DNA of 64,000 nucleotides from Ochrobactrum vermis (GCF_002975205.1 NZ_PCOC01000001.1:62001-126000); one strand, 5' to 3'. Shown: positions 36,079 to 47,403, numbered from the stretch's first letter. Translations and numbers: made by a program. The notes: generated by a model not told the origin, from the sequence alone.

Positions 36079-36807
36079 GTGACGGAACAGGTTGTTGGCC
36101 CGATTATCGAACTTGAGAACGTTCATCTGACCCTTGGTCACGCCGCCTCATCGGTGCATGTGCTGAAGGGCGTTTCCCTTCATATCGCGCAAGGACAGTC
36201 GGCTGGCATCGTTGGTCCGTCGGGTTCTGGCAAGTCCACGCTGCTGATGGTTCTGGCCGGTCTGGAGCATGTCGATAACGGAACTGTGAAGATCGCAGGT
36301 CAGACGATCAGCCAGATGAGCGAAGATCAGGCCGCCGCGTTCCGTGGCGCCAATATCGGCATCGTGTTCCAGTCCTTCCACCTCATTCCAAACATGACCG
36401 CGCTCGAAAATGTCGCCGTGCCGCTGGAACTTGCCGGGCGTCGGGACGCATTCGACGTGGCTGAACGTGAATTGCGCGCCGTCGGCCTCGGCGAGCGCCT
36501 CACACATTATCCATCCGAGCTTTCCGGCGGCGAGCAGCAGCGCGTGGCGATTGCTCGCGCGCTTGCGCCGTCACCGAAAATCCTGATCGCGGATGAGCCG
36601 ACCGGCAATCTCGACACCACGACGGGTCGCCAGATTGCCGATCTTCTATTCGCCAAGCAGCGCGAAAACGGCCTGACCATGGTGCTCGTCACGCATGACC
36701 CGGCGCTTGCGGCACGCTGCGATATCGAAATTCCGGTGCGCTCGGGCCGGATCGAGGAGCCTGCACAGGGCGGCTCCGTTCTCGAATCGCTGGCGGCTGG
36801 CGCATGA
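36079..36807 (+). CDS. YbbA-like ABC transporter ATP-binding protein
   Basis: A 242-aa ATPase of the LolD/MacB type. Walker A is GPSGSGKST near residue 48, the signature is [14 protein letters not shown] and Walker B is [12 protein letters not shown]. The start is a GTG at 36079. Its stop overlaps the permease start (ATGA). With the divergent esterase it forms the conserved ybb cluster of unknown substrate, perhaps lipid-linked. Confidence 0.9.
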   Translation: MTEQVVGPIIELENVHLTLGHAASSVHVLKGVSLHIAQGQSAGIVGPSGSGKSTLLMVLAGLEHVDNGTVKIAGQTISQMSEDQAAAFRGANIGIVFQSFHLIPNMTALENVAVPLELAGRRDAFDVAERELRAVGLGERLTHYPSELSGGEQQRVAIARALAPSPKILIADEPTGNLDTTTGRQIADLLFAKQRENGLTMVLVTHDPALAARCDIEIPVRSGRIEEPAQGGSVLESLAAGA

Positions 36808-39353
36808 GTGCGGCAAAGTCGTTCTCGCTTGCTCTCCGCTTTGCGCTGCGCGAAATGCGCGGCGGGCTTAGCGGTTTCTATATTTTTCTGGCCTGTATCG
36901 CGCTTGGCGTTGCCGCCATCGGCGGCGTCAATTCGGTGGCGCGGTCGGTCAGCACCGGCATTGCATCGGAAGGCCAAAGCATTCTGGGCGGCGATGTCAG
37001 CTTCGCGCTCAATCAGCGGGAAGTATCGGCGGAAGAGCGCGCCTTCATTGAAACGCAGGGCAGGATGGCGGAAAGCGCCACGATGCGCTCCATGGCGCGC
37101 ATGCCCGATGGCTCCGACCAGTCGCTGGTCGAGGTGAAAGCTGTCGATGCCGCCTATCCGCTTTATGGCACGCTGAAGGTCCAGCCGCAGCAATCTCTGG
37201 CCGATATGACCGGCGAGAAGGCCGGTACCTATGGCGCTGCCGTCAGCCAGGACTTTCTCAGTCGCATGGGGCTGACGCTGGGCGCAAAGGTGCTGCTCGG
37301 CTCGCAAACCTTCGAATTGCGTGGTCTGATCGAGAGCGAACCGGACCTGCTTTCGTCGGGCTTCAATTTTGCACCGCGTTTTCTCGTTTCACTCGATGGC
37401 CTGCGCACTTCCGGTCTCATCCAGCCCGGTAGTCTTGTCGATCATATCTACAAGGTTGCCCTGCCGAATGGTGCGCCGGATTCGGCAATTGCCGACGTCA
37501 GGCGGCAGGCAGCTGCCGATTTCCCCGATGCAGGCTGGAATATCCGCTCCCGCGCCAATGCCGCTCCGGCGCTCAGCGCCAATATCGAACGCTTTTCGCA
37601 ATTCCTGACGCTGGTGGGTCTGACGGCCTTGATCGTCGGCGGTGTCGGTGTCGCCAATGCGGTGCGCGCCTATCTCGACGGCAAGCGCGGCGTGATCGCG
37701 ACCTTCAAGTCGCTTGGCGCGCCTGCGCGCTTTGCGGTTCTGGTCTATCTGGTGCAGATCATGGTGATCGGCCTGATCGGTATCGTTCTGGGGCTGATAC
37801 TGGCGGCGATCATTCCTTTTGCCGCCGCACTGGCGCTCGCCAATTATCTGCCGGTCGTCGGTGGCGGCGGGTTCTTCCCCGGTGCGTTGGCGCTCGCCGC
37901 CGTCTTCGGCCTCATCACCACGCTCGCCTTTGCGATCATTCCGCTTGGTCGCGCCCGCGATATTCCCGCGACGGCGCTGTTCCGTGAGCAGGGTTTTGAA
38001 CAGCGGGGCCTGCCGCCGCTGCTTTATCTCGGCCTTGCTGTTCTGCTGATTGCGGCTCTCGCCGGATTGGCGCTCTATGTCGCCTATGACCGGCGCATTG
38101 CGGCGATCTTCATCGTCTCGGCCATTGCAGCTTTCGGCGTGTTGCGGCTTGTCGCCGATGGCATACGCTGGCTCGCCCGCCGCGTGCCGCGCGTGCGCTC
38201 GACAGCGCTTCGGCTTGCGGTCGGCAACATTCATCGTCCAGGCGCGCTCACGCCTTCCGTGGTGCTTTCGCTCGGCCTTGGCCTCACGCTGATGGTGGCG
38301 ATCGCGCTGATTGACGGTAATCTGCGCCGTCAGGTCACGGAAAACATTCCGGCGCAGGCACCCGATTTCTTCTTCGTCGATATCCAGAACCGGGACATTG
38401 GCGATTTCACCAGGCTGGTCAGCGGTATTGTGCCCGACGGCAAGCTTACCTCCGGCCCGATGCTGCGCGGTCGCATTGTTGCCTTCAACGGGACCAATGT
38501 GCGCGACATGACCATTCCGCCGGAAGCAGCCTGGGTGCTGCGCGGCGACCGCGGCATAACCTTTTCCGATACAGTCCCCGAAAACTCGACGCTGACGGAA
38601 GGCGAATGGTGGCCGACCGATTATAGTGGTGAGCCGCTGGTGTCCTTCGCGGAGCGCGAGGGCAAGGAACTGGGCCTGAAGCTTGGCGACACGGTGACGG
38701 TCAATGTGCTTGGCCGCAACATCAGCGCAAAGATTGCAAGCTTCCGTCAGGTTCAGTGGGAAACGCTTGCGATGAACTTCGTCATGGTGTTCTCGCCCAA
38801 TACCTTTGCCGGTGCACCGGCGACATGGCTGGCGACACTCACCATTCCCGACAGTCAGAAAAATCTGGCGCCCGATGTGCTGCGGCAGGTCACCAAGACC
38901 TGGCCTGCGGTTACGACCGTCAGCGTGACTGATGCGCTCAATGTCGCCAACGATCTCATCAGCCAGCTTGCCACCGCCATTCGCGCGGCGGCTTCCATTG
39001 CGCTTGCGGCTTCGGTTCTGGTGCTGGGCGGGGCGCTGGCTGCGGGCAATCGTGCCCGTGTTCACGATGCGGTTGTGCTGAAGACGCTGGGTGCCACGCG
39101 CGGCACGCTGATTACAGCCTATGTGCTTGAATATATGCTGCTCGGGCTTGCAACAGCCCTCTTTGCACTTGCTGCTGGCAGCCTGGCGGGCTGGTATGTC
39201 GTGGTGGAAATCATGAAGCTGAAAGCAAGCTTCCTGCCCGATGTCGCACTGATGACCGTTGCCATAGCACTGGTGCTGACGGTCGGTTTCGGGCTGGCCG
39301 GGACATGGCGTGTGCTGGGCCAGAAGCCTGCCCAAGTGTTGAGAACGATATGA
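36804..39353 (+). CDS. YbbP-like FtsX-family ABC permease
   Basis: An 849-aa permease with an N-terminal transmembrane helix, a large periplasmic domain (about residues 45-240), a group of three FtsX-type helices with a further hydrophobic block (about 260-480), a second periplasmic domain and three C-terminal helices. The double-FtsX layout and length match YbbP. It pairs with the upstream ATPase through a 4-bp overlap. Confidence 0.9.
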   Translation: MSAAKSFSLALRFALREMRGGLSGFYIFLACIALGVAAIGGVNSVARSVSTGIASEGQSILGGDVSFALNQREVSAEERAFIETQGRMAESATMRSMARMPDGSDQSLVEVKAVDAAYPLYGTLKVQPQQSLADMTGEKAGTYGAAVSQDFLSRMGLTLGAKVLLGSQTFELRGLIESEPDLLSSGFNFAPRFLVSLDGLRTSGLIQPGSLVDHIYKVALPNGAPDSAIADVRRQAAADFPDAGWNIRSRANAAPALSANIERFSQFLTLVGLTALIVGGVGVANAVRAYLDGKRGVIATFKSLGAPARFAVLVYLVQIMVIGLIGIVLGLILAAIIPFAAALALANYLPVVGGGGFFPGALALAAVFGLITTLAFAIIPLGRARDIPATALFREQGFEQRGLPPLLYLGLAVLLIAALAGLALYVAYDRRIAAIFIVSAIAAFGVLRLVADGIRWLARRVPRVRSTALRLAVGNIHRPGALTPSVVLSLGLGLTLMVAIALIDGNLRRQVTENIPAQAPDFFFVDIQNRDIGDFTRLVSGIVPDGKLTSGPMLRGRIVAFNGTNVRDMTIPPEAAWVLRGDRGITFSDTVPENSTLTEGEWWPTDYSGEPLVSFAEREGKELGLKLGDTVTVNVLGRNISAKIASFRQVQWETLAMNFVMVFSPNTFAGAPATWLATLTIPDSQKNLAPDVLRQVTKTWPAVTTVSVTDALNVANDLISQLATAIRAAASIALAASVLVLGGALAAGNRARVHDAVVLKTLGATRGTLITAYVLEYMLLGLATALFALAAGSLAGWYVVVEIMKLKASFLPDVALMTVAIALVLTVGFGLAGTWRVLGQKPAQVLRTI

Positions 39354-39575
39354 AGCATTTGTAATATGAGGCTTAACCCTTTGGATCGCATGGGTAATGT
39401 GTTTTCGAATGCAATTGCTGGCATCACGTTTTTTTACGGGTGGTACTTGTACGCGAAGGCCGAAATCCCCATAATGTCAGGCAGGCATGCTGGGGTCCCG
39501 CCAGCGGCGCCTGGAGGCGGCTCGGCCTTTTGAGCGCCCCGACACCGGACGGGACATGGCAAGAGGATTTAAGTC

Positions 39576-40358
39576 ATGGCTGACTTTCGCAATATTCAGG
39601 CGCAGCAGAGGCCGGTAGGCGGTGCTCGTGCTGATGCAGGCATCGACCAGGGCCTGCGCAGCTATATGCTGGGCGTCTATAACATGATGGCTATCGGCTT
39701 GGCCGTTACCGGCCTTGCCGCATTCGCCGTTGCAGCGCTCGCAACGACCACGGACCCGTCCGCAGCCGTCGCGCAGCTTGCCAACGGCAAGATGCTCACC
39801 GCACTGGGCGCTGCGCTTTATACGTCGCCGCTGCGCTGGGTGGTGATGCTTGCGCCGCTCGCGGCAGTGTTCTTCCTGAGCTTCCGCATCGAGCGTCTTT
39901 CGGTCTCGACCGCCAACGCCGTCTTCTGGGGCTATGCAGCTCTCGTCGGCCTGTCGCTGTCGTCGATTTTTCTGGTCTTCACCGGCCAGAGCATCGTTCG
40001 CACCTTCTTTGTAACGGCTGCTTCCTTCGGCGCGCTGTCGCTCTATGGTTACACGACCAAGCGCGACCTGTCCGCCATGGGTTCGTTCCTGGTCATGGGC
40101 CTGTTCGGCCTGATCCTGGCATCGGTCGTCAACATTTTCCTCGGCTCCACCGCGCTGCAGTTCGCGATCTCGGTGATCGGTGTTCTGATCTTCGCAGGCC
40201 TCACCGCCTACGACACGCAGTCGATCAAGGAAATGTACTACGAAGGCGATTCTTCGGATGCGCATGGCCGCAAGATCGTGATGGGCGCCCTGCGTCTCTA
40301 TCTCGACTTCATCAACATGTTCACCTTCCTGCTGCAGTTCATGGGCAACCGTAACTAA
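39576..40358 (+). CDS. BAX inhibitor-1/YccA-family membrane protein
   Basis: A 260-aa protein with seven transmembrane segments: GLRSYMLGVYNMMAIGLAVT near the N-terminus, then FVTAASFGALSLYGYTTKRD, FAGLTAYDTQSIKEMYY and a last helix DFINMFTFLLQFMGNR. The conserved aspartates of the proton/calcium-leak site are in AYDTQ and LYLDFIN. Bacterial members are proton-sensitive leak channels. AGAGGAT precedes the ATG. Confidence 0.92.
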   Translation: MADFRNIQAQQRPVGGARADAGIDQGLRSYMLGVYNMMAIGLAVTGLAAFAVAALATTTDPSAAVAQLANGKMLTALGAALYTSPLRWVVMLAPLAAVFFLSFRIERLSVSTANAVFWGYAALVGLSLSSIFLVFTGQSIVRTFFVTAASFGALSLYGYTTKRDLSAMGSFLVMGLFGLILASVVNIFLGSTALQFAISVIGVLIFAGLTAYDTQSIKEMYYEGDSSDAHGRKIVMGALRLYLDFINMFTFLLQFMGNRN

Positions 40359-40380
40359 TCAGCTGAAAAGTGTTTGAACA

Positions 40381-40406
40381 AAAGGGCAGCGGAGACGCTG
40401 CCCTTT
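40381..40406 (+). terminator. Terminator of the BAX inhibitor-1 gene
   Basis: An 11-bp stem AAAGGGCAGCG with a GAGA loop is followed by six T residues. Confidence 0.92.
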
Positions 40407-40472
40407 TTTGCTTTTATAAAACAAATACATTGTGCATTCTGGAAGCCGTCAAACGATCATCTCCGGTTCCCC

Positions 40473-41012
40473 ATGCCTGTCATCCGTGATTTCCAGCCTG
40501 CCGATATCGAAACGATCACCGCAATCTATACGCAAGCCGTTCTGACCGGCGCCGGTTCCTATGAGATCGAGCCGCCGACATTGGACGAAATGGCAAAGCG
40601 TTTCGGGGCATTTGTAGAGCAAGGTTTTCCGATCCTCGTCGCGGAAGAGGACGGCGTGGTTCTGGGCTATGCCTATGCGAGCTATTTCCGCGTCAGGCCT
40701 GCCTATCGCTGGCTTGCAGAGGATTCGATCTATATCGCCCCGGACGCGAAGGGGAAGGGAATCGGCAAGCTCCTGCTGCGCGAACTCATCGAGCGTATTT
40801 CCGCATTGGGGTTCCGGCAATTGCTGGCGGTGATCGGCGACGGCGAACACAATATCGGTTCGGTCAAGCTGCATGAAAGCCTGGGCTTCGCCCATTGCGG
40901 ACGCATCGAGGGTTCCGGCTTCAAGCACGAACGCTGGCTCGACACCGTACTGATGCAATTGCCGCTCAACGGCGGGCGTTCAGTGGAACCGGGGAAGCCT
41001 CCGCTTTCATAA
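40473..41012 (+). CDS. GNAT acetyltransferase, phosphinothricin-acetyltransferase type
   Basis: A 179-aa N-acetyltransferase of the Pat/YncA group: IRDFQPADIETITAIYTQAV at the N-terminus, YRWLAEDSIYIAPDAKGKGIG with the acetyl-CoA motif (KGKGIGKLLL) and ESLGFAHCGRIEGSGFKHER. These enzymes acetylate amino acids such as methionine sulfone or phosphinothricin. The start at 40473 lacks a strong ribosome site. Confidence 0.86.
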   Translation: MPVIRDFQPADIETITAIYTQAVLTGAGSYEIEPPTLDEMAKRFGAFVEQGFPILVAEEDGVVLGYAYASYFRVRPAYRWLAEDSIYIAPDAKGKGIGKLLLRELIERISALGFRQLLAVIGDGEHNIGSVKLHESLGFAHCGRIEGSGFKHERWLDTVLMQLPLNGGRSVEPGKPPLS

Positions 41013-41032
41013 TCTGCCGACGCGGCGGAGGG

Positions 41033-41425
41033 TCAGCTTTCCACAAGCTTGAGGCTCTTGTCGAACACGCGCAGCACGCGCTCCAGCTCGTGGCCGCGCT
41101 TCATGATAAGCCCGCTTGCAGCGATGACCGAATAAGCACCCTGTTTCTGCGACAGTTTCGGATTCTTCTCGATGCGGAAAAGCGGTACCTCGCTTGCACG
41201 GCGAAAGATGGAAAACACGGCGCGGTCGCTCAGGTGATCGATGGCGTAATCCCGCCACGCGCCGGAGGAGACCATGCGGCCATAAATATTCAGGATTTTG
41301 CCGAGTTCATGCCGGTTGAAACTGATGGGAGCGGGTCGCGCATGGTCGAGAGGAACGACCTTTGGCGAAGCAGACGAGGGGGAACGGGATGACAAATCCT
41401 CATTCGCTGCGCTTGACGTATCCAT
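41033..41425 (-). CDS. DUF2794 family protein
   Basis: A 130-aa protein with a low-complexity N-terminus and the DUF2794 core (ISFNRHELGKILNIYGRMVS, AWRDYAIDHL, FSIFRRASEVPLFRIEKNPK). AAGGAAGGAA precedes the ATG. The family is confined to alphaproteobacteria and has no known function. It is convergent with the GNAT gene. Confidence 0.88.
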   Translation of the reverse strand: MDTSSAANEDLSSRSPSSASPKVVPLDHARPAPISFNRHELGKILNIYGRMVSSGAWRDYAIDHLSDRAVFSIFRRASEVPLFRIEKNPKLSQKQGAYSVIAASGLIMKRGHELERVLRVFDKSLKLVES

Positions 41426-41976
41426 TTCCTTCCTTTCAGCCTTTTGCAGGGCGCAAGCCGAAACAGGTTCGTGTGCGCTCAAGAACAAATTGCGCGCAAC
41501 CGGTATGGACATTCGCCAATGGCGAGGAAGTGAACCCAACCGGCGCATGACAACAGGGTGATGCTTTTATGAAGCAATTTCAAGGGGAGCGTTTTGCGAG
41601 CCGGTTCTAGCCGTCAATTATTGGGCAAAGAAAACCCCAATAAATAGGGATTAGCGGCGGTATATTAGCTATTCACGAAAAGAGAATGCCTGTTTGCAAT
41701 GGTGATTGCTGGCCACATTTTCGCCTTGTCAGCTTCGCATTCCAGCCTGATTATGGCTTCAGCATCCACGTGTTGCCTGAGACGGTTCGGTTCGGGTATG
41801 TCCGACCCCAAGCCCCCCGCCCAAAGGACTGCCCGAGCCGAACCAACCTCTTCCTGCCAGCCGCGCTGGACGACCGAGCAACAACACTCCGCCCGAAGTT
41901 CACCAAAGAGAAACAGCGCCACTGGACCATGCATCGGTCACGTACCATGGATGATTGAGCGGCTGCCGTTTTCTGG
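41426..41976. other. 551-bp region without a convincing gene
   Basis: Several short frames cross this region on both strands, but none has a ribosome site and a plausible protein. A 13-bp stem (GGTTCGGTTCGGG, one G-T pair) with a 35-base loop lies at 41784-41844. The region could hold the DUF2794 promoter and a non-coding RNA, but nothing is recognised. Confidence 0.5.
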
Positions 41977-42795
41977 TCAGAGACCGACAGGCTTCTTCTG
42001 TTTGAACATAGCTGCACCATGTATGGGACCGAGCGAATTGTCGTCGCGCGTTTCCTGAAGCACCACGGCGCAGCCTGAAACGTCCTTGCGCTTCAGTTCC
42101 GAAGCTGGAATCTCGATTTTCAGCGGCTTGCCGTCCCACATGCCGATCGTATTGGTATCGCTGACCGTATTGCGATAGGTGACTGCCTCACCGGCGTTTT
42201 CACCTTCCGTGATCGGAATGGTCACCGAATCGCGGAAATAGAACAGCACGACATGCACAGGCGCCTTTGGCTTCTTGCCCGCGCCGATGTCTATGGAAAG
42301 ACGCCCATCGTCAAGCTGCGTGATGGAAACCGGCACATCCAGCTTGTTGGTGGCGATCTGCTCCTGAAGGGCGCCGCGGTCGCGACCGTTCACTTCCGCC
42401 GTGCCGTTGATAATCGCTTGCGGCGTATAGATCATGCGCGCATTGAAAGAGTTGCGATAAGCATTCTGCCGGTCGGTGTTTTCCTGGGTGGCAAGTGTAT
42501 CGCGCCAACCCATATAATCCCAGTAATTGACGTGGAACGACAGCGCCAGGACATTGGGGTCATCGGCATATTTGGCCAGATTACGGTCGGCCTGAGGGCA
42601 GGACTTGCAGCCCTGGCTGGTGTAAAGCTCCAGAACTGCGGTTTTCTTGCCGCTGTCCGATGCCTTGGCAGACCCTTGCATGGATATGCAGCCGGTGAAT
42701 GCCAGCCCGAGAACGGCACAGATGCTACGCCAGCCGGGCAAATGCTCGCCGGTAAGCCATGGACCTGTCCCATAGAAAGGGGCGTGGAGTATCAC
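41977..42795 (-). CDS. DUF1223 thioredoxin-fold protein
   Basis: A 272-aa exported protein. After an N-terminal hydrophobic stretch with a cysteine (about residues 24-40) it has VLELYTSQGCKSCPQADRNL, a thioredoxin-like CxxC, and FHVNYWDYMGWRDTLA, the DUF1223 signature. The start is a GTG at 42795 with AGGAT upstream. DUF1223 proteins are assumed to be periplasmic thiol proteins; the role is unknown. Confidence 0.87.
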   Translation of the reverse strand: MILHAPFYGTGPWLTGEHLPGWRSICAVLGLAFTGCISMQGSAKASDSGKKTAVLELYTSQGCKSCPQADRNLAKYADDPNVLALSFHVNYWDYMGWRDTLATQENTDRQNAYRNSFNARMIYTPQAIINGTAEVNGRDRGALQEQIATNKLDVPVSITQLDDGRLSIDIGAGKKPKAPVHVVLFYFRDSVTIPITEGENAGEAVTYRNTVSDTNTIGMWDGKPLKIEIPASELKRKDVSGCAVVLQETRDDNSLGPIHGAAMFKQKKPVGL

Positions 42796-42995
42796 TTCGT
42801 TTCATCCTGCAATAATTGTCGCTGACATCTATTATGTAAGAAGTCCCACAATCAATAGGAATTCACGTTGCGGTGAGGCCTGCAAGCAAGTGTGTATCGT
42901 TTGCGCCGGACTGGAGGCAACACGTTGAAACGACGTGCATAATAAGACGGGCGCATAAGCGGTCCTGTCACAATCACTTTCTGCAAACATAAAAA

Positions 42996-43021
42996 AAGCC
43001 GCCGGATTTCTCCGGCGGCTT
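42996..43021 (-). terminator. Terminator of acnA
   Basis: An 11-bp stem AAGCCGCCGGA with a TTTC loop; on the minus strand it is followed by a run of seven T residues, 22 bp after the acnA stop codon. Confidence 0.93.
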
Positions 43022-43043
43022 CTGATTTTTATGCCCAAGTCGC

Positions 43044-45731
43044 TTAAGCGGCGAGGTCGCGCAGAACGGTCTGCAGAATGCCGCCGTTCTTCATGTAGTC
43101 GAGCTCGTCCAGCGTATCGATGCGGCAGATGAGCGGAACCTTCTTCACCGTGCCGTCGGCATAGGTGATGGAAGCTTCAACTTTCTGACGCGGACGCACA
43201 TCGGCAAGGCCTTCGATGGAGACGATTTCGTCGCCCTTGAGGCCGAGCGTCTGCCAGCTGGTGCCTTCCTCGAAGACGAAAGGCACAATACCCATGCCGA
43301 CGAGGTTGGAGCGGTGAATACGCTCGAAGGACTGTGCGATCACGGCCTTGACGCCGAGCAGGTTGGTGCCCTTGGCAGCCCAGTCGCGCGAAGAGCCGTT
43401 ACCGTATTCGACGCCTGCGAAGACGACGAGCGGCACGTTCTCGGCCTTGTACTGCATGGCAGCATCATAGATCGAGGTTTCTTCCTTCGACGGGTAGTGG
43501 ATGGTGTAGCCGCCTTCACGTCCGTTTTCGCCCAGCATGTGGTTGCGAATACGGATATTTGCAAAGGTGCCGCGCATCATCACTTCATGGTTGCCGCGAC
43601 GCGTGCCGTACTGGTTGAAATCGGCAACGCCGACGCCATGGTCGATGAGGTATTTGCCGGCTGGCGACTGCGCCTTGATGGAACCGGCAGGCGAAATGTG
43701 GTCGGTCGTGATCTTGTCGCCGAAGAGACCAAGAATACGAGCGCCCTTGACGTCGCCGATGGTACCGGCCGACTTGCCCATGCCAACGAAGTAAGGCGGG
43801 TTCTGCACATAGGTCGAATCGTCGTCCCATGCATAGGTCTGGCCAGCAGGAACCTGAACGGCCTGCCAGTTTTCGTCACCCTTGAACACGTCCGCATACT
43901 TCTCCGAGAAGATCTTGCGGGTGACGTTCTTGGCGATGAATTCCTGGATTTCCTGAGAGGAAGGCCAGATGTCGCGCAGGAATACCGGATTGCCGTTCTG
44001 GTCTTCGCCAAGCGGCTCCTTGGTCAGGTCCTTGGTGACCGTACCGGCAAGAGCGTGGGCAACGACGAGCGGCGGTGAAGCAAGGTAGTTTGCCTGCACG
44101 TCCGGCGAAACACGACCTTCGAAGTTACGATTGCCGGAAAGAACGGCAGCCGCGATCAGGCCCTTTTCGTTGATCGTCTTGGAGATCGGCGCAGGCAGCG
44201 GACCGGAATTGCCGATGCAGGTCGTGCAGCCGAAGCCGACGAGGTTGAAGCCGAGCGCATCGAGATCCTTCTGGAGGCCAGCGGATTCAAGATAGGCGGC
44301 AACGACCTGGGAGCCAGGCGCAAGCGAGGTCTTGACCCAAGGCTTGGTCTTGAGGCCCTTGGCAACCGCGTTGCGGGCCAGAAGACCGGCAGCAATCAGC
44401 ACGCTCGGGTTCGAGGTGTTGGTGCACGACGTGATGGCGGCAATCGCCACATCGCCATGACCGAGATCGTAGTCTTCACCTTCAACGGCGTAACGCGCTG
44501 TCTGGCCGGTGGCCTTCTTATATTCCGTTTCGAGCGAGGTTGCGAAACCGGAACCGATGTTTTCCAGCGCAATGCGGCCTTCCGGACGCTTTGGACCGGC
44601 CATCGACGGAACCACGTCGCCCATGTCGAGTTCGAGCGTTTCGGTGAAGACCGGATCGGCTGCACCCTTGTCGCGCCACATGCCCTGCGCACGGCAGTAA
44701 GCTTCAACCAGTTCGATGCGATGCTCGTCGCGACCGGTGGTGTTCATGTAGTTGAGCGTTTCGCGGTCAACCGGGAAGAAACCGCAGGTTGCGCCATATT
44801 CCGGACCCATGTTCGCGATGGTCGCACGGTCGGCGAGCGTCATGTTTTCGAGGCCTTCGCCGAAGAATTCGACGAACTTGCCGACAACGCCCTTCTTGCG
44901 CAGCATCTGCGTGACGGTGAGGACGAGGTCGGTCGCGGTCACGCCTTCCTTGATCTTGCCGGTCAGGCGGAAGCCGACGACTTCCGGCAGAAGCATGGAA
45001 ACCGGCTGGCCGAGCATGGCCGCTTCAGCTTCGATGCCGCCGACGCCCCAGCCCAGAACGCCAAGGCCGTTGACCATGGTGGTGTGGCTGTCGGTGCCGA
45101 CGCAGGTGTCGGGATAGGCAACGGTTTCGCCGTCTTCTTCCTTGGTCCAGACAGCCTGGGCCAGATATTCGAGGTTCACCTGATGGCAGATGCCGGTGCC
45201 CGGAGGAACGACGCGGAAGTTCTTGAATGCCTGCTGGCCCCACTTCAGGAAGCGGTAGCGTTCGCCATTGCGCTGATATTCGAGGTCCACATTGGCCTTG
45301 AATGCGCTTGGATTGCCGAATTCGTCGACGATGACCGAATGGTCGATGACGAGATCGACAGGAACGAGCGGATTGATCTTTTCCGGATCGCCGCCGAGCG
45401 ACTTGAGGCCGTCGCGCATGGCTGCAAGGTCAACGACGGCAGGAACGCCGGTGAAGTCCTGCATCAGCACGCGGGCCGGGCGATAGGCGATTTCTGCGCC
45501 TGCAGAGCCGCGGTCGTTCAGCCACTTGGCGACAGCTTCGATGTCCGACTTCTTGACGGAGCGGTCGTCCTCGAAGCGGAGCAGGTTCTCGAGCAGAACC
45601 TTCATGGAGAATGGAAGCTTGGAGATGCCCTCAAGGCCGTTCTTTTCGGCTTCGGTCAGGCTGTAATAGACATAATCCTTACCGTCGACGGTAAGGGTTT
45701 TGCGACATTTGAAGCTGTCAATGTGTGACAC
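43044..45731 (-). CDS. acnA: Aconitate hydratase A
   Basis: An 895-aa [4Fe-4S] enzyme of the TCA cycle interconverting citrate and isocitrate. The cluster cysteines lie in SCTNTSNPS and [11 protein letters not shown], and the C-terminal swivel domain has [13 protein letters not shown]. The start is a GTG at 45731 with AAGGA nine bases upstream. The 335-bp gap upstream to ccmA holds both divergent promoters and an 11-bp inverted repeat but no gene. Confidence 0.96.
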   Translation of the reverse strand: MSHIDSFKCRKTLTVDGKDYVYYSLTEAEKNGLEGISKLPFSMKVLLENLLRFEDDRSVKKSDIEAVAKWLNDRGSAGAEIAYRPARVLMQDFTGVPAVVDLAAMRDGLKSLGGDPEKINPLVPVDLVIDHSVIVDEFGNPSAFKANVDLEYQRNGERYRFLKWGQQAFKNFRVVPPGTGICHQVNLEYLAQAVWTKEEDGETVAYPDTCVGTDSHTTMVNGLGVLGWGVGGIEAEAAMLGQPVSMLLPEVVGFRLTGKIKEGVTATDLVLTVTQMLRKKGVVGKFVEFFGEGLENMTLADRATIANMGPEYGATCGFFPVDRETLNYMNTTGRDEHRIELVEAYCRAQGMWRDKGAADPVFTETLELDMGDVVPSMAGPKRPEGRIALENIGSGFATSLETEYKKATGQTARYAVEGEDYDLGHGDVAIAAITSCTNTSNPSVLIAAGLLARNAVAKGLKTKPWVKTSLAPGSQVVAAYLESAGLQKDLDALGFNLVGFGCTTCIGNSGPLPAPISKTINEKGLIAAAVLSGNRNFEGRVSPDVQANYLASPPLVVAHALAGTVTKDLTKEPLGEDQNGNPVFLRDIWPSSQEIQEFIAKNVTRKIFSEKYADVFKGDENWQAVQVPAGQTYAWDDDSTYVQNPPYFVGMGKSAGTIGDVKGARILGLFGDKITTDHISPAGSIKAQSPAGKYLIDHGVGVADFNQYGTRRGNHEVMMRGTFANIRIRNHMLGENGREGGYTIHYPSKEETSIYDAAMQYKAENVPLVVFAGVEYGNGSSRDWAAKGTNLLGVKAVIAQSFERIHRSNLVGMGIVPFVFEEGTSWQTLGLKGDEIVSIEGLADVRPRQKVEASITYADGTVKKVPLICRIDTLDELDYMKNGGILQTVLRDLAA

Positions 45732-45787
45732 TGCGTTCGTCCTTCATGCTACTGGCCGGAAAACCAGGACGAACGCCTCTGCTGCGT

Positions 45788-45854
45788 TTCAAGGACGCGC
45801 CAAGGTGCGGGTGCAGTCATTTCCGCTGTCCGTCCCGATGCCTGCGTCCTTGAA
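45788..45854. other. Inverted repeat in the acnA leader
   Basis: TTCAAGGACGC and GCGTCCTTGAA are perfect 11-bp arms 45 bases apart, 57 bp before the acnA start. They could be a spaced operator or a long-loop stem in the acnA 5' leader. Confidence 0.45.
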
Positions 45855-46066
45855 GTCTTTGTCTTCATTGGCAACAGGTTGAGATCGGCCAAAAATGGTT
45901 TCCACGCCGACCGCTGGCATGGTAGCCCTCATATAGAGAGTTTTCTAAAACGATTCCAGACAGAATATCGTGAAATCGACCCCTTGCGGCGAAATGTTGC
46001 GATGCCTTTCCGTAGTTCCGGTTCTATTGGTCTGGCAGTTATCCATCGGGGCTTAGAGGGTTTAAA

Positions 46067-46684
46067 ATGCGGCTTGAAGCCGAAAATCTGGCGGGCGAAA
46101 GGGGCGGCGAAACGATTTTCGCGGACCTGTCTTTTGCGCTCGGTGAAGGCGAGGCGCTGGTGGTGACCGGCCCCAACGGCTCCGGCAAGTCCACGCTGCT
46201 GCGAATCATCTGCGGCCTGCTTCAGCCCGAAGCAGGAAAGGTGGAATTGAGCGAAGACGACACGGTTTTGCCGGTGCGCGCCGCCTGCCATTATCTCGGC
46301 CATCAGAATGCGATGAAACCGGCGCTCAGCGTGCGTGAAAACCTGTCCTTCTGGCAGACGTTCCATGGTGCCGCGCAGGCGCAGATCGGTGAGGCGCTGG
46401 AAGCCGTCGATCTGCCCGGTGTGGAGCATCTGCCGTTCGGCTATCTCTCGACGGGGCAGAAGCGCCGTGTTTCCATCGCCAAGCTTCTGGTCAGCCATCG
46501 CCCGCTGTGGATCGTGGACGAGCCGACAGCCGGTCTCGACAAGGCGTCCGAAGCCCGCTTTGCAGAAATCATGCGCGGTCATATGCGGGAAGGCGGCATG
46601 ATTGTCGCCGCAACGCATATTCCTCTTGGCCTTGAAGGCGTCAGCGCGCTCGACATGGCCGCCTTTTCGCTCGAGGCCGTCTGA
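46067..46684 (+). CDS. ccmA: Haem exporter ATP-binding protein CcmA
   Basis: A 205-aa ATPase, short as typical for CcmA. Walker A is GPNGSGKST near residue 36, the signature region is LSTGQKRRVSIAKL and Walker B is LWIVDEPTAGLD. With CcmB it releases holo-CcmE in cytochrome c maturation. AGAGGG precedes the ATG. Its stop shares a base with the ccmB start (TGATG). Neither ccmE nor ccmF/H is in the window. Confidence 0.94.
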   Translation: MRLEAENLAGERGGETIFADLSFALGEGEALVVTGPNGSGKSTLLRIICGLLQPEAGKVELSEDDTVLPVRAACHYLGHQNAMKPALSVRENLSFWQTFHGAAQAQIGEALEAVDLPGVEHLPFGYLSTGQKRRVSIAKLLVSHRPLWIVDEPTAGLDKASEARFAEIMRGHMREGGMIVAATHIPLGLEGVSALDMAAFSLEAV

Positions 46685-47349
46685 TGCTGGCGCTTTTCCT
46701 GAGAGACCTGCGCCTCAGTTTTCGCGCCGGTGGTGGTGCGCTGATCGGCATATTGTTTTTCCTCGCCGTCATTGCTGTCATGCCCTTCGGCGTCGGGCCT
46801 GATCTCAACCTTCTGGCGCGGATCGGCCCCGCAATGCTGTGGATCGGCGCGCTGCTGGCAATACTTCTGGGGCTCGACCGGCTGTTTCAGGCCGACCGGG
46901 AAGACGGTTCGCTCGATCTTCTGCTGATCGGCACGGACAGCCATATGCTGGCCTTTACGGTTTTTGTGAAATGCGTGGCCCATTGGGTGGCAAGTGTGCT
47001 GCCGCTGGTGATCGCATCGCCGATGCTGGGCCTCTTCATGAACATGGATGCCTCGGCAATCGGCGCGACATCGCTGACGCTTCTGGTGGGAACGCCTGCC
47101 ATTGCCTTCATTGGTGCGGTGGGTGCTGCCCTTGCCGTGGCGCTGCCGCGTGGCGGGTTGCTGGTGTCGGTGATCGTTCTGCCGCTCACCATCCCGGTGC
47201 TCATTTTCGGTGTATCAGCTTCGCATGGAGCGACAGTAGACAATGCGCCCTTTCTGGCGCCATTCCTCATTCTTGCAGCACTCACCCTGTTCTTTGCCGT
47301 GCTGGGGCCTCTGGCCGCGAGCGCAGCGCTGAAAAGTTCGGCGGATTGA
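46684..47349 (+). CDS. ccmB: Haem exporter permease CcmB
   Basis: A 221-aa inner-membrane protein with six hydrophobic segments. FLRDLRLSFRAGGGALIGIL at the N-terminus and LLGLDRLFQADREDGSLDLL are family signatures. It forms the CcmAB complex. Confidence 0.95.
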   Translation: MLALFLRDLRLSFRAGGGALIGILFFLAVIAVMPFGVGPDLNLLARIGPAMLWIGALLAILLGLDRLFQADREDGSLDLLLIGTDSHMLAFTVFVKCVAHWVASVLPLVIASPMLGLFMNMDASAIGATSLTLLVGTPAIAFIGAVGAALAVALPRGGLLVSVIVLPLTIPVLIFGVSASHGATVDNAPFLAPFLILAALTLFFAVLGPLAASAALKSSAD

Positions 47350-47403
47350 CGCAGTTGATTACGGTCAATTGAACGGCACAGGGGTGGAAGGTAAGTATAG
47401 GCC

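Noticed and set aside
37389..39335. 648-codon open frame on the minus strand
   Set aside because: It is antisense to the intact YbbP-like permease gene and has low-complexity Arg/Gln/His composition.
41699..42058. Overlapping short frames on the plus strand before the DUF1223 gene
   Set aside because: They overlap the DUF1223 coding end, have no ribosome sites and biased composition.
44457..45728. 423-codon open frame on the plus strand
   Set aside because: It is antisense to acnA, which is complete with all cluster cysteines.
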